Positions 19,600 through 28,556 of a stretch of DNA of 38,769 bases are shown here, in pieces. Each line of letters starts with the position of its first letter. Within the stretch, counting starts at the first letter, position 1. Made by a program: the position numbers and the translations under genes. The stretch comes from a virus. The notes below the pieces were generated by a model. It ran no database searches. It was not told the DNA's origin and saw only the letters and a list, made by a program, of their open reading frames with translations. Location of the stretch: IMG/VR virus record IMGVR_UViG_3300046817_000634, positions 1-38,769 of that record; one strand, written 5' to 3'.

Positions 19600-21984
19600 A
19601 TGCCCAGAAGCGATGACGCAGATATCGTTGAGCGCATCTTCGGTGAAGGCGACGGCAAGCAGTGGGACAAGTCCCACGGCGACTACACGGATTTCTACGA
19701 GTACAAGGTGCGGATGCTGATCGAAGACGCCCGCTTCTACAATCTGGATATTCGCGCGCCGAAAAGAGAAATGGCGATGCGGTATTACCAAGGCATCGAG
19801 CCGTATCTCGACGAGCAGGGCCGCAGCACCATTGTGTCCACGGAAGTCCGCGACACCATTTTGCAGATCATGCCGAGCCTCATGCGCATCTTCACCGCGC
19901 AAGAGCACGTCGTGGAGTTCATCCCAAACACCGAAGCAATGGTCCCGCTGGCTGAACAGGCCACGGATTGGGTTCAGTGGATATTCATGGAGGACAATCC
20001 GGGCTTCCTTTCGCTGCACAACGTGTTCAAGGACACTCTGACGAAGGGCGAAGGCATCGTAATGTGGCGCGTCGACAAGCAGCCGACCGTGACATATCGC
20101 GAATATACCAACATCACCATGGAACAGGCTCAGTTCACTATCTCGCAGGACGAGCGCACCGAAGTGATAAAGTTCGCGCCGCATCAACTCGGCAAAGTGC
20201 AGAAGAAAAAGGCTCTGCAGAATAAAATAAAGGCGGCGGGACAACCGCAACAGGCTCAGCAACCCCCTCCGGACCCCCCCGCCGAGCCGACCTTCGACAT
20301 GTCGGTGCGCATCGACCAGAGCAAGCCGCGCATCATCGTTGAGCCGGTTCCCCCGGACGAGTTCCGTATCGACCGATACGCCAAAGGCATCTACGACGCC
20401 ACTCTCTGCGGCATCGAAACCATCAAATCGCCGTCTGAACTCATCGAAATGGGTTACGACGAGGACACTGTGGACCATTTTCGTGGAGTGAGCATCGCGA
20501 GCGTCCGCTGGAATGAGGAACGCGCCCTGCGGAATCAGGGTCTTGAACTGGGTGTTGGGGGGCCGGATGTTCAGGGCGGGGTCATGTATGGGGAATACTA
20601 TATCCGAGTCGATAAGGACGGGGATGGTATTGCCGAACTGCGCCGAATTTGTGTCATGGGCGACCGCGACGAAATTGTCGACGACGAACCCGTCGACTTT
20701 GCTAAATGCGCATATTTTACTCCCGATCCAGAACCGCACACGGCTATTGGACACAGCATCACGGAGCTAGTGCAGGATATTCAGAAGATCAAGACGAATA
20801 TCATGCGCAACAGTCTGGACAGCATCGCGAGCACCATCTACCCGCGTCTGTGGATGGTGGAGAACCAAGTCAACATCGACGACGTGCTGAACGCCGAGCT
20901 TGGCGCTCCGATCCGCTGTAAGGCCCCGAACACGGTCGGCCAGCTGCAGAGCCAGTTTATCGGCGACGCGCCGATGGCCATGATTCAGTACCTCGATGGC
21001 GTTAAGGCGGTGCGGACGGGCATCACCGAAGCGTCGAAGGGCCTCGACCCCAAAGCGTTGCAGTCCACCACCGTTAAGGGCGTGGACATGGTTATCACTG
21101 GTGCGCAAGAGCGCATCGAACTTATCGCCCGCATCCTCGCTGAGACGGGGATGAAGGACATGTTTAAGGGGTTGCTTCGTGAAACTGTCCAAAACCCCGA
21201 CCCCGGTCGCGTCATCAAAATCCGTGGAAAATGGGTCCCTATCGTCGCTGACTCCTATGATCCCACTATGGGCGTTCGTGTTAATCCTTCTCTTGGACAC
21301 GGCTCTGATACTGATCGCTTTGCTATGCTTGGACAGATAGCGCAGAAGCAGGAACAGATTATCCAGGCTTTCGGTCCACAAAACCCGATGGTGTCGCCCA
21401 TCGAGATTCGGAATACCTACGAAGATATGCTCCTGTGCGCGGGCATCAAAAATGTGTCTCGCTACTTCAAGCAGATCGACCCGCAGCAGTTGGCGCAACA
21501 GGCCGCGCAACCGCCGCCACCCAACCCGGCGATCATGCTGGCGCAGAACGAGCAGCAGAAGACGCAGACGGAGGCCGTCAAGATCAACAGCGACGACGCG
21601 TTCCGCCGCGAAAAGTTGAAGGTCGACGACCAGTTCCGCCGCGACAAGATGGTGACCGACGCCATGATCAAGGATGCGTCGAACAAGGCCCAATACGGCT
21701 TGGCGGCGGATTCCAAGGCTCTCGACGCGCAGCTTAAGCGCGAACAGGCGATGCTCGCCATGGCGCAACAGCACGACCAACAGACCCACGCCGTGGGTAT
21801 GGAGCAGATGGGCCAAGAGCACGAACAGAACATGTCGCAACAAGATAGGGACCATGAAGCCAACATGGCCGAGTTGCAGCATCAGCAGGGCCTCGAAGCC
21901 GGTGAAGTGCAACACGCGCAGGGTATGGAACAGAACGAGCAACAGGCGGAACTTGCGCCGAAACCGCCGAAAGGTAAGAAATGA
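19600..21984 (+). CDS. Portal protein (P22/SU10 type)
   Basis: 794 residues, the length of P22-type podovirus portals. It forms the dodecameric ring through which DNA enters. The core includes RYYQGIEPYLDEQGRSTIVS, EVRDTILQIMPSLMRIF, LTKGEGIVMWRVD and HSITELVQDIQKIKTNIMRN with STTVKGVDMVITGAQERIEL, all typical of this portal family. From about residue 630 the sequence is Gln/Ala/Pro-rich and helical (NEQQKTQTEAVK, HDQQTHAVGMEQMGQEHEQ), probably the barrel that points into the capsid. GGAG lies 9 nt before the ATG. It overlaps the next small gene as ATGA. Confidence 0.9.
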   Translation: MPRSDDADIVERIFGEGDGKQWDKSHGDYTDFYEYKVRMLIEDARFYNLDIRAPKREMAMRYYQGIEPYLDEQGRSTIVSTEVRDTILQIMPSLMRIFTAQEHVVEFIPNTEAMVPLAEQATDWVQWIFMEDNPGFLSLHNVFKDTLTKGEGIVMWRVDKQPTVTYREYTNITMEQAQFTISQDERTEVIKFAPHQLGKVQKKKALQNKIKAAGQPQQAQQPPPDPPAEPTFDMSVRIDQSKPRIIVEPVPPDEFRIDRYAKGIYDATLCGIETIKSPSELIEMGYDEDTVDHFRGVSIASVRWNEERALRNQGLELGVGGPDVQGGVMYGEYYIRVDKDGDGIAELRRICVMGDRDEIVDDEPVDFAKCAYFTPDPEPHTAIGHSITELVQDIQKIKTNIMRNSLDSIASTIYPRLWMVENQVNIDDVLNAELGAPIRCKAPNTVGQLQSQFIGDAPMAMIQYLDGVKAVRTGITEASKGLDPKALQSTTVKGVDMVITGAQERIELIARILAETGMKDMFKGLLRETVQNPDPGRVIKIRGKWVPIVADSYDPTMGVRVNPSLGHGSDTDRFAMLGQIAQKQEQIIQAFGPQNPMVSPIEIRNTYEDMLLCAGIKNVSRYFKQIDPQQLAQQAAQPPPPNPAIMLAQNEQQKTQTEAVKINSDDAFRREKLKVDDQFRRDKMVTDAMIKDASNKAQYGLAADSKALDAQLKREQAMLAMAQQHDQQTHAVGMEQMGQEHEQNMSQQDRDHEANMAELQHQQGLEAGEVQHAQGMEQNEQQAELAPKPPKGKK

Positions 21985-22211
21985 CCCCCATTGAAAGAAT
22001 CGAGCGCGCGGGACAGGCCAAGGCGCTGCTTGACCACCCCATCCTGAATGAGGTTATCGCCACGCTCCGCGAGGACGCGCTGGTGACCATTTCGGCGGGC
22101 GCAGAGGGTATGGAAAGGGACCGTCATTGCTACATGCTGGCCTCCCTTTCGGTGTTGATGGGCCGCATTCAGGCCATCGTCGACGACGAGAAATTCCTCA
22201 AGAAGGCGTAG
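21981..22211 (+). CDS. Unknown small virion-region protein (76 aa)
   Basis: 76 residues, MTPIERIERAGQAKALLDHP then ILNEVIATLREDALVTISAG and REDALVT..MERDRHCYMLASLSVLMGRIQAIVDDEKF. Entirely helical in appearance. A gene of this size often lies between portal and scaffold in SU10-like podoviruses; the role is unknown and could be a portal or scaffold partner. It starts with an ATGA overlap onto the portal stop. Promoter P14 lies directly after it. Confidence 0.7.
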   Translation: MTPIERIERAGQAKALLDHPILNEVIATLREDALVTISAGAEGMERDRHCYMLASLSVLMGRIQAIVDDEKFLKKA

Positions 22212-22225
22212 CGTTCCTATACTAC

Positions 22226-22255
22226 TTGACAGCAGCCACGCGCCCGTGGTACCAT
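22226..22255 (+). promoter_or_regulatory. Promoter P14 for scaffold and capsid
   Basis: TTGACA (22226-22231), 18 bp, TACCAT (22250-22255), with CGTGG before the -10. The spacer is nearly the same as in P13. An internal promoter here would raise the amount of scaffold and capsid over terminase and portal. Confidence 0.72.
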
Positions 22256-22278
22256 AATCACACACTAGGGACCCGACA

Positions 22279-23331
22279 ATGAGCGACGAAGCCATCAATT
22301 CAGTAGCCAGCGCTTTCGATGCCTCGATGCAACCAGAGGCCCCCGCGAAACCCGCCAAGGTTACGCCGAAAGCTCCCACCGATACTCCGCCGCAGGAGCC
22401 GGAAGAGCGGCTATTTGTTCAGGGCGACGATGAGGGGGACGACGACGATGAAAATGGCCTCTCCGAAACACATGAAGATGGCGAACCCGGTGAAGACGGC
22501 GAGGATGAAGGCGGAGAAGATGATGAAGGAGGCGATGAAGTCGTCGAAGATTCGTCAGACCTTCCCCTCGGCTCCAAAGTCCGGGTTACTGTCGATGGGG
22601 AGCCTGTCGAAGTTACTGTGAAGGAGGCCCTTGAGGGGTACATCCGCACACAGACTTTCCACAAGCGCCTCAACGAAGTCAACGAGGCGAAGAAGACGGT
22701 CGAGAAGGAGCAGGGCGAAGTCACGCAAGCTCGCGGCGTCTACGCCGACATGTTGCAGACCCTCGCGTCGCAGCTGGACGCTCTGACGCCCCCGGAGCCG
22801 GAATGGGACAAAGAGTTCGCCGCCGATCCGGTCGGCGCTATCCAGAAGCAACGCCTCTGGGACAAATTCAAGGAGCAGCGCTACGCCGTCGATCAGGAGC
22901 GCAAGCGCGTCGACGCCGAGACGCAGCAGGAACAGGGCAAGAAGCTTTCGCAGTACGTCGAGAGCGAACGCAAGCTTCTCGCCGAGAAGAATCCCCAATG
23001 GACTGATCCAACCAATGGGCAAAAGAACTGGGAACGCGACCGTGCGGCAATGGACAAAACGGCACGGTCGTGTGGATTCACCGATGCGGAGATCAACAAT
23101 ATTCTCGATCACCGTATGATCAGCATCCTGCACAAGGCTGCGCAATACGACCGCATTAGGGCCGCGAAGCCCCAACCGGTCATCAACAACGGCAAGAAAC
23201 CCACGCGTCCTGGATCGGGAAACATTGGAACCGGTCAAAGAGGCATGTCGCGGGAGGCAAACCGTCTAGCACGGACAGGCAGCATCAGCGATGCTACCGC
23301 CCTCTTTCAGCGTGTTCTCCAATCGGAGTAA
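22279..23331 (+). CDS. Scaffolding protein
   Basis: 350 residues. It is placed between portal and capsid and has the composition of a scaffold. Residues about 50-95 are extremely acidic (runs of Asp/Glu such as GDDDDENG and GEDEGGEDDEGGDE). Residues about 100-125 (SKVRVTVDGEPVEVTVKEAL) resemble the short strand domain seen in SU10-like scaffolds. The rest is charged helix (KTVEKEQGEVTQARGVYADM, KEQRYAVDQERKRVDAETQQ). The last residues NRLARTGSISDATALFQRVL may be the capsid-binding tail. The AGGGA site precedes the ATG, and P14 lies upstream. Confidence 0.82.
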   Translation: MSDEAINSVASAFDASMQPEAPAKPAKVTPKAPTDTPPQEPEERLFVQGDDEGDDDDENGLSETHEDGEPGEDGEDEGGEDDEGGDEVVEDSSDLPLGSKVRVTVDGEPVEVTVKEALEGYIRTQTFHKRLNEVNEAKKTVEKEQGEVTQARGVYADMLQTLASQLDALTPPEPEWDKEFAADPVGAIQKQRLWDKFKEQRYAVDQERKRVDAETQQEQGKKLSQYVESERKLLAEKNPQWTDPTNGQKNWERDRAAMDKTARSCGFTDAEINNILDHRMISILHKAAQYDRIRAAKPQPVINNGKKPTRPGSGNIGTGQRGMSREANRLARTGSISDATALFQRVLQSE

Positions 23332-23337
23332 AATCCT

Positions 23338-24309
23338 ATGCCTCAGGTCGCAGGTTCGTTCACCACCTATCAGGCGGTCGGCAATCGTGAAGATTTGTCG
23401 AACGGCATCTACAATATCGATCCGTTCGATACCCCCGTCATGTCGATGGCGGGTCGGCGCAACGTCAAAGAGCGCCAGTTCGATTGGCAGTCCGAGCATC
23501 TGCCGGTCGTCGACCCGAACAACGCCCAACTCGAAGGCTTCCAGCTGGTGGCGACCAATGGTCAGCCCACCATCCGCCTGAGCAACGTCACGCAGATCAG
23601 CAAGCGCGACGCCACCGTTTCCGGCTCTCAGGAAGAGGCGGTCAAGGCGGGCAAGGGTTCGGAAATGGCGCATCAGCTGGCGCTCAAGTCCAAGGTGCTG
23701 AAAAGCGACATGGAAACCATCCTGTGCGGGCGTCAGCAGCGCAACGATGGCTCCGACGCCGCCGCTCGCACCACGGAAGCGATCTGCCACTGGATCGCCC
23801 GCACCGTGGACCGCAACGCCGTCGCGGCTTCCTCGGTGTTCGGTTACAAGGTCGGTCTTCCGGTTCTGGCGACCGACGCTTTCGCTGCCGTCATCGCGGG
23901 CAACCAGACGGCGTTCACCGAGCAGATGCTTGGCGACGCCATGCAGCAAGCCTATCAGCTTGGCGCTTCGCCGAAAGTGCTGATCACTCCGCCCGCCATC
24001 AAGCGTGAAGTTTCGACCTTCGTTGGTCGCTCCACCACGCAGGTGTTGGTCGGCAAGACGGAAGTCGTTTCGACCGTCGACGTGATCGCCACCGATTTCG
24101 GTCGCATCAAGGTGATGCCGTCCCGCTGGCTGCAGACCGATACGGCTCTGCTGCTCGATCCGGCCTATTTGGCCCTCGGCTTCTTCCGCAACTTCCGGCA
24201 GGTTCCGCTCGCCAAGGTCGGCGATTCCGAGACTCGCATGGTCGTCGTCGAGTGGGGCGTCGAAATGAAGAACGGCAACGCCCACATCCTATTCAACGGG
24301 GTGAAGTGA
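23338..24309 (+). CDS. Major capsid protein (SU10/DUF5309 type)
   Basis: 323 residues. The start, GSFTTYQAVGNREDLSNGIY then NIDPFDTPVMSMAGRRNVKE, and the next FDWQSEHLPVVDPNNAQLEG are the hallmark of the SU10-type capsid family (DUF5309), which has the HK97 fold. ATVSGSQEEAVKAGKGSEMA and DMETILCGRQQRNDGSD follow in the expected order, and the C-terminal FRQVPLAKVGDSETRMVVVE also fits. No separate delta domain is obvious, so the scaffold upstream may play that part. GGAG is 8 nt before the ATG, 6 nt after the scaffold stop. Highly expressed gene by position after P14. Confidence 0.9.
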   Translation: MPQVAGSFTTYQAVGNREDLSNGIYNIDPFDTPVMSMAGRRNVKERQFDWQSEHLPVVDPNNAQLEGFQLVATNGQPTIRLSNVTQISKRDATVSGSQEEAVKAGKGSEMAHQLALKSKVLKSDMETILCGRQQRNDGSDAAARTTEAICHWIARTVDRNAVAASSVFGYKVGLPVLATDAFAAVIAGNQTAFTEQMLGDAMQQAYQLGASPKVLITPPAIKREVSTFVGRSTTQVLVGKTEVVSTVDVIATDFGRIKVMPSRWLQTDTALLLDPAYLALGFFRNFRQVPLAKVGDSETRMVVVEWGVEMKNGNAHILFNGVK

Positions 24310-24310
24310 T

Positions 24311-24634
24311 ATGACCGAACGCGCCCATCAGAGGGAGGCGGTGGTAACACCGCAACTTATCGGCATCGCGCCGACCGATCCGCTGGTCGCTATTTGTCAA
24401 AATGCGAACGGCAAATGGCTTGCGCTGTACGATACGCATGCCAGCAACCGCGTCACTTACGTAGCGGACACCCTCCGCTACTATCTCGCGGTGGTCAATG
24501 CCGGTGGACAGGCTCCCACCGACATTACGAAAATCCCCGACGCGCGGGGCAACACTCAGTGTTACCCTTCGCTGCGGTCCGCGTTCAATGCCTTTTGGCA
24601 CGAACAGGTGCGCCGCGAGCGCATTGGCATCTGA
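24311..24634 (+). CDS. Unknown virion-region protein (107 aa)
   Basis: 107 residues: MTERAHQREAVVTPQLIGIA, PTDPLVAICQNANGKWLALY, then NRVTYVADTLRYYLAVVNAG and SLRSAFNAFWHEQVRRERIG. It starts 1 nt after the capsid stop and its stop overlaps the next start as TGATG. The place between capsid and adaptor suggests a head-completion or capsid-decoration role, but no family is recognised. Mixed strands and helices. No ribosome site better than a weak purine run; translational coupling is likely. Confidence 0.68.
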   Translation: MTERAHQREAVVTPQLIGIAPTDPLVAICQNANGKWLALYDTHASNRVTYVADTLRYYLAVVNAGGQAPTDITKIPDARGNTQCYPSLRSAFNAFWHEQVRRERIGI

Positions 24635-24930
24635 TGCGCTCGCACGTCTACCGCAACAGCGACGGGGTTCGGCGCACAATGCTGCTGGACCCCGACACGC
24701 CCAACGCCGTGACGGTCCATACCGAAGTGGACGTCACGGCGTTGCTGGCCAACAATCGACGGTTGGAGGAAGAGCAGCGCGACTCTAAATCCCCCAACAA
24801 GTTGCTCGCCCGCGTCCCGATGAGCATCTACGAGAAGTCGATGATCGAGGATTGGGACGAGGAGCAGTGGAAGCGCTGGCTTAACGATCCGGACAACGCA
24901 GCGTTCCGGGTGTGGAGGGGCAAGGTATGA
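24634..24930 (+). CDS. Unknown virion-region protein (98 aa)
   Basis: 98 residues starting MRSHVYRNSDGVRRTMLLDP. The C-terminal half, LLARVPMSIYEKSMIEDWDE then WKRWLNDPDNAAFRVWRGKV, is a pattern I associate with small proteins next to the adaptor gene in alphaproteobacterial podophages, where function is unknown. Start is by TGATG overlap with the preceding stop, and its own stop overlaps the adaptor start as ATGA. A longer frame to 24394 is out of phase with any gene signal. Likely a head-tail junction accessory protein. Confidence 0.68.
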   Translation: MRSHVYRNSDGVRRTMLLDPDTPNAVTVHTEVDVTALLANNRRLEEEQRDSKSPNKLLARVPMSIYEKSMIEDWDEEQWKRWLNDPDNAAFRVWRGKV

Positions 24931-25610
24931 CGGCTCTCACGGACCTGCTTTCGGCGTTGCGGTCGCACATCAACCGCCCCGATCTGCCCGACGACACGGT
25001 TACGACGTGGGTCCGTTTTGCCGAAGAGCGCATGAACAACGAGCTTCGCGTCGCGGAGATGATAGTCCGTGCCAATATTCAGATGACGGATAACGTCATC
25101 GCGCTACCTCCCGATTGGCTTGAAGGGGAGTACCTGAAATATGTCCCCACTCAAACCCCCGACACTAACGATGGTTCTGTTTATGGTGGGCCTCACGTTT
25201 ACAATTACGATATTCTGTATGGGCGTACTATTCATTATTGCACTACCGACGAGTATTATGCCGCTCAAAATGACCCCGGAAACCCCCTCCATTACAAATC
25301 CTATTACACGATAATCGGAGGACAGCTTTTCGTCTCCCCCGCGCCCGATCCTACCCTCGGCAGGGACTACGAAATGGCTTATTTCGGCAGGGTGCCGCCG
25401 CTCGACGCCACCAATAAGGTGTACGAGCGGTTCCCATCCCTGTATCTGAATGCATCACTGGTTTATAGCGCTCCATTTCTCGCGGATGACGAGCGTGTAA
25501 CTATGTGGGCTGAATTTGCAACAGCGACTATCACCAACGCCAATATGGTGTATGACAAGTCGAAGCGTGGCAACGGCCCCCTCCACGTGAGGCGGCGCTC
25601 TTTCGGGTGA
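24927..25610 (+). CDS. Head-to-tail adaptor protein (SU10-like)
   Basis: 227 residues. The N-terminus MTALTDLLSALRSHINRPDL followed by DDTVTTWVRFAEERMNNELR and later IALPPDWLEGEYLKYV is the pattern of podovirus adaptor proteins that bind below the portal and open the tail ring. The middle is rich in Tyr and strands (YTIIGGQLFVSPAPDPTLGR), and the end holds VYSAPFLADDERVTMWAEF. The ATG at 24927 overlaps the previous stop; an ATG at 24912 would begin inside the previous gene. Position between capsid and nozzle supports the call. Confidence 0.78.
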   Translation: MTALTDLLSALRSHINRPDLPDDTVTTWVRFAEERMNNELRVAEMIVRANIQMTDNVIALPPDWLEGEYLKYVPTQTPDTNDGSVYGGPHVYNYDILYGRTIHYCTTDEYYAAQNDPGNPLHYKSYYTIIGGQLFVSPAPDPTLGRDYEMAYFGRVPPLDATNKVYERFPSLYLNASLVYSAPFLADDERVTMWAEFATATITNANMVYDKSKRGNGPLHVRRRSFG

Positions 25611-25616
25611 CGCAAT

Positions 25617-26384
25617 ATGGTTGACACATCAACTTCCCATTACGCTTTTGTAAAGCCGGAGATATTCGGCTCCCCCGATACGTGGGGGACGAAGCTTAAT
25701 GCGAACATGGATGCCATCGACAACATCCTGTTCACCATCAACCAAACCGGCGCGGCCAATCTGCCCGCGCAAGTCGCGGCGCTACCCTCCATGGTGCCCA
25801 TCGGCGGCATCGTGTTTTTCTACGGCAACGCCACGCAAGCGGCAGCGCTCCCTCCCAACTGGAAGGTGTGCGATGGAACAGGGGGCACACCAGACCTTCG
25901 CGACCGGTCCATCGTCGGCGCTGGTCTGACGTGGACGGCGGGAACTATCGGCGGCAATGCGTCATTCACCCCCGCCATCACCGTCGCGGCGCACCAGATA
26001 TCCATCGCCGAAATGCCAGGTCACGACCACGGATGGTCACAGACGCCCCACAGTCATTCTGGCGGCGACAGCGGCCATGGACACGGCGCGACTCAAGATG
26101 ACCATGTTCACAACATGGGCGGCTCTCGGCTGGAAGTTGGCGGGTCGGGTATACAATTCGGCACTGGCTGGATTACCGGCAATAAGAACACCGATGGTGC
26201 CAGTGCGAGCGGCGTCTACGTTCAGACCGGTTACGCCAACGTCGTCATCAATCCGTCCAACGCCAACATCAACTTCGTCGGGCAAGGCGGCTGGGCGGCG
26301 CACGGACATGCCGGATCGTACTGCCAAGCTATCCCGATGTATTCGCCGTTCGTCGTGGCCTATTACATCATGAGAATGAGCTGA
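25617..26384 (+). CDS. Tail fibre/collar-domain protein with His-rich loop
   Basis: 255 residues. Residues about 60-100 hold PIGGIVFFYGNATQAAALPP then NWKVCDGTGGTPDLRDRSIV, the phage tail collar domain found in short tail fibres and spikes. About residues 130-166 follow a Gly/His-rich loop (GHDHGWSQTPHSHSGGDSGH), similar to the metal-coordinating region of short tail fibres, where paired HxH motifs bind metal along a trimer axis. The C-terminus returns to the collar pattern (AIPMYSPFVVAYYIMRMS). Weak ribosome site; it begins 6 nt after the adaptor stop. The gene overlaps the nozzle start as TGATG. Confidence 0.8.
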   Translation: MVDTSTSHYAFVKPEIFGSPDTWGTKLNANMDAIDNILFTINQTGAANLPAQVAALPSMVPIGGIVFFYGNATQAAALPPNWKVCDGTGGTPDLRDRSIVGAGLTWTAGTIGGNASFTPAITVAAHQISIAEMPGHDHGWSQTPHSHSGGDSGHGHGATQDDHVHNMGGSRLEVGGSGIQFGTGWITGNKNTDGASASGVYVQTGYANVVINPSNANINFVGQGGWAAHGHAGSYCQAIPMYSPFVVAYYIMRMS

Positions 26385-27934
26385 TGGGCGATTTTGACCC
26401 GATTCAGATACCCCCCGGCGTCGTCGGCGGACCGTCCAACGCCACGGCGAAAGGGCGGTGGGCTGACGCGAACATGGTCCGCTGGGTTGGCGGCAACCTG
26501 CGCCCCGTGATGGGTTGGGATCGGCTGGTTTTGCACAGCGCGTTCGCGTCGCCCGTCCGCGCCGTCCACACGTGGGTTGACAACCTCAACGGTACGTGGA
26601 TCGGCGTTCTGTGTGAGAAGAAGATATACGTCGTCGACGTTACGGGCAACGTAACCGACATTACCCCCGTCGATTTCACCGGGCCTCAGGACGACGTTTT
26701 CGCTGGCGGATACGGGAACAACCAGTACAGCAAATACAACTACGGCGACCCCCGCCCCGATGTTTATAGCTATGGCGTGATCGGACCCGCTTGGACGCTG
26801 GACAATTGGGGACAAGACCTGCTAATCTGCTCAAGTTATGATGGGCGGCTGTTACAGTGGACGCCGAACGTCGCGGGCGGCTCTTTGGCGGCAAAAGTGC
26901 CGAACTCCCCGCTGCCGATCCGCACCTTCGTTGTTACCCCTGAACGCTACGTCATGGTTTTCGGCGGCAACAGTGCGACCAACTTTAACCAGTTTGCGTG
27001 GTGCTCTCAGGAAGTCATCACCGATTGGGACTACGCCTCCCTCACCAACACAGCGGGTTTCTACACCGTTCAGCCAGCCGCTCCCATCCTTTCGGCGAGG
27101 GTGACGAAGTTTGGCATCGTTATGTTCACGGCGACCGGCATCTTTCTGATCCAATACATCGGAGTGCCGTACGTCTACAGCTTCTATCAGATGGCGGGCG
27201 ACGCTATCCCGCTGGCCGACGCCCTCGTGGTGCGCTATTCTGGCAAGCTGATGTGGTTGGCGGCGGATGGCTTCTGGACTTTCGATGGCGGCGCTATTAC
27301 GCAGCTTGCGTGTTCGCTCATCAACTATATCCGCGAAACGTGCGACCCGTCCTACATTCGCATTCGCGGCGTCAGCGTTAATATCGGGATGATGCCTGAG
27401 ATATGGGTGTTCTTTCCGATCAAAAACTCCAAGGAAAACGGCAGGTATATCTCGTGGAACTACGCTGAAAATTGGTGGTCAATGGGCCAACTGAACCGGA
27501 CCTGCGGCTATCAGTCCATCTTCACCACCTTTCCGGTAATGTCCGATGGTACGAATCTGTATTATCATGAACGCTACAACTCGCCATATAGCGATTATAA
27601 TGCGTTGCCGTATGCGACGTGCACGTTCATAAATACAAATTCCGGTGGCGTGTTGACGGCCATCAGTCAGGCCATCGTGGATCAGGACGCCTCCGAGGAT
27701 GTTGTCAACTACACTTTGGAAGGTCGCATCACCACTCGAATGGATCAGAAGGTGCCGTGCGAAATACAGTCCGACCCGCCCGGTCCGTTGCAGCCGCGCA
27801 AGGATGGGTATCTGGACTGCCGCATCACGGCGCGCGACATTCAGCTGACCGTGGCGCAAGCCAGCAATGACGCCAAGCGCTGGTCGTTTGGACAGATTCT
27901 CATCAAATCAGCGAAAGGGAGGGGTAAAAGATGA
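26384..27934 (+). CDS. Tail nozzle-like protein (P22 gp10 position)
   Basis: 516 residues, the expected size of a podovirus tail nozzle that forms a hexamer below the adaptor. It shows many strand-rich repeats of a beta-propeller kind: WVDNLNGTWIGVLCEKKIYV, DVTGNVTDITPVDFTGPQDD, WDYASLTNTAGFYTVQPAAP, TDGTNLYYHERY-like segments. The N-terminus GDFDPIQIPPGVVGGPSNAT is proline-rich as in many phage nozzle relatives. The end (CEIQSDPPGPLQPRKDGYLD) is polar. Placement after adaptor and collar protein supports the role; a DNA-stabilisation label is equally apt. Start by TGATG coupling. Confidence 0.72.
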   Translation: MGDFDPIQIPPGVVGGPSNATAKGRWADANMVRWVGGNLRPVMGWDRLVLHSAFASPVRAVHTWVDNLNGTWIGVLCEKKIYVVDVTGNVTDITPVDFTGPQDDVFAGGYGNNQYSKYNYGDPRPDVYSYGVIGPAWTLDNWGQDLLICSSYDGRLLQWTPNVAGGSLAAKVPNSPLPIRTFVVTPERYVMVFGGNSATNFNQFAWCSQEVITDWDYASLTNTAGFYTVQPAAPILSARVTKFGIVMFTATGIFLIQYIGVPYVYSFYQMAGDAIPLADALVVRYSGKLMWLAADGFWTFDGGAITQLACSLINYIRETCDPSYIRIRGVSVNIGMMPEIWVFFPIKNSKENGRYISWNYAENWWSMGQLNRTCGYQSIFTTFPVMSDGTNLYYHERYNSPYSDYNALPYATCTFINTNSGGVLTAISQAIVDQDASEDVVNYTLEGRITTRMDQKVPCEIQSDPPGPLQPRKDGYLDCRITARDIQLTVAQASNDAKRWSFGQILIKSAKGRGKR

Positions 27935-28200
27935 CCTTCGCCCCTTACATCACACCGCCCCTGCGCTCTGCGCTGCCCGATCCGCCCGTAAACGAGGGGG
28001 ACGACGCGGATTTGATGGACAAAATCCTGGCGTATCTTCCCAACCTGAACGCTGCTATTCTGCAGGCTCTCGTCAAGAAGGTGCCGATATCCTCCCCGGT
28101 GGCGGAATTGCTGCTGGCGTCCCCTAACGGCAGCGTGTACGCTATCACCGTAAGCGACACCGGGGTTCTTTCTACCCATTTGAGGTACCAACAGACGTGA
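27931..28200 (+). CDS. Unknown virion-region protein (89 aa)
   Basis: 89 residues: MTFAPYITPPLRSALPDPPV, then NEGDDADLMDKILAYLPNLN, AAILQALVKKVPISSPVAEL and NGSVYAITVSDTGVLSTHLR. The C-terminal NGSVYAITVSDTGVL resembles a short fibre-tip strand segment. A tail-associated role is likely from position only. It starts with an ATGA overlap with the nozzle stop and overlaps the next gene by 4 nt. Confidence 0.65.
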   Translation: MTFAPYITPPLRSALPDPPVNEGDDADLMDKILAYLPNLNAAILQALVKKVPISSPVAELLLASPNGSVYAITVSDTGVLSTHLRYQQT

Positions 28201-28556
28201 TGCTGATATCCGCCCTTAGGAGTCGTTTAGAACGCGCTTTAGCGATCAACGGGGGCCTATACAAGCTAGACGACATACTGGACGAGATTAAGCGAAACAA
28301 GATGCAGAGCTTCGCTTGCAACCAAAGCTGGGCCGTTACGCAGGTCGAGGACTACCCGCAAAAGCGGGTGCTGACGATAGTGCTGGTGGTCGGTGAAATG
28401 GAAGACGTGGACGACATGTACGCGCAGATAAAGAAATACGCCCTCGAAAATGGCGCGGTGCGTATTCAGGCGTGGGGTCGCCCCGGCTGGGTCAAAAAGG
28501 CCGATCAAATGGGGTGGCACAAAACCACCGAACTCTATGTAGAGGACCTGATATGA
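28197..28556 (+). CDS. GNAT-like virion-region protein (119 aa)
   Basis: 119 residues. It contains KMQSFACNQSWAVTQVEDYP, then RVLTIVLVVGEMEDVDDMYA and YALENGAVRIQAWGRPGWVK with ADQMGWHKTTELYVEDLI. The strand-helix order and the GRPGW element match the short acetyltransferase-fold proteins encoded near internal virion genes of T7-like and other podoviruses; whether it has activity is unknown, and most such proteins are thought to be structural. It overlaps its neighbours on both sides by 4 nt (ATGA), so it is in the same coupled operon. No acetyl-CoA-binding motif is clear. Confidence 0.6.
   Translation: MMLISALRSRLERALAINGGLYKLDDILDEIKRNKMQSFACNQSWAVTQVEDYPQKRVLTIVLVVGEMEDVDDMYAQIKKYALENGAVRIQAWGRPGWVKKADQMGWHKTTELYVEDLI

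Noticed and set aside
19240-20754. 504-codon open frame on the minus strand
   Set aside because: It lies wholly under terminase and portal, has no ribosome site or domain, and is a shadow caused by GC-rich third positions.
20767-21942. 391-codon open frame on the minus strand
   Set aside because: Shadow of the portal gene; Leu/Val/His-rich composition typical of antisense frames.
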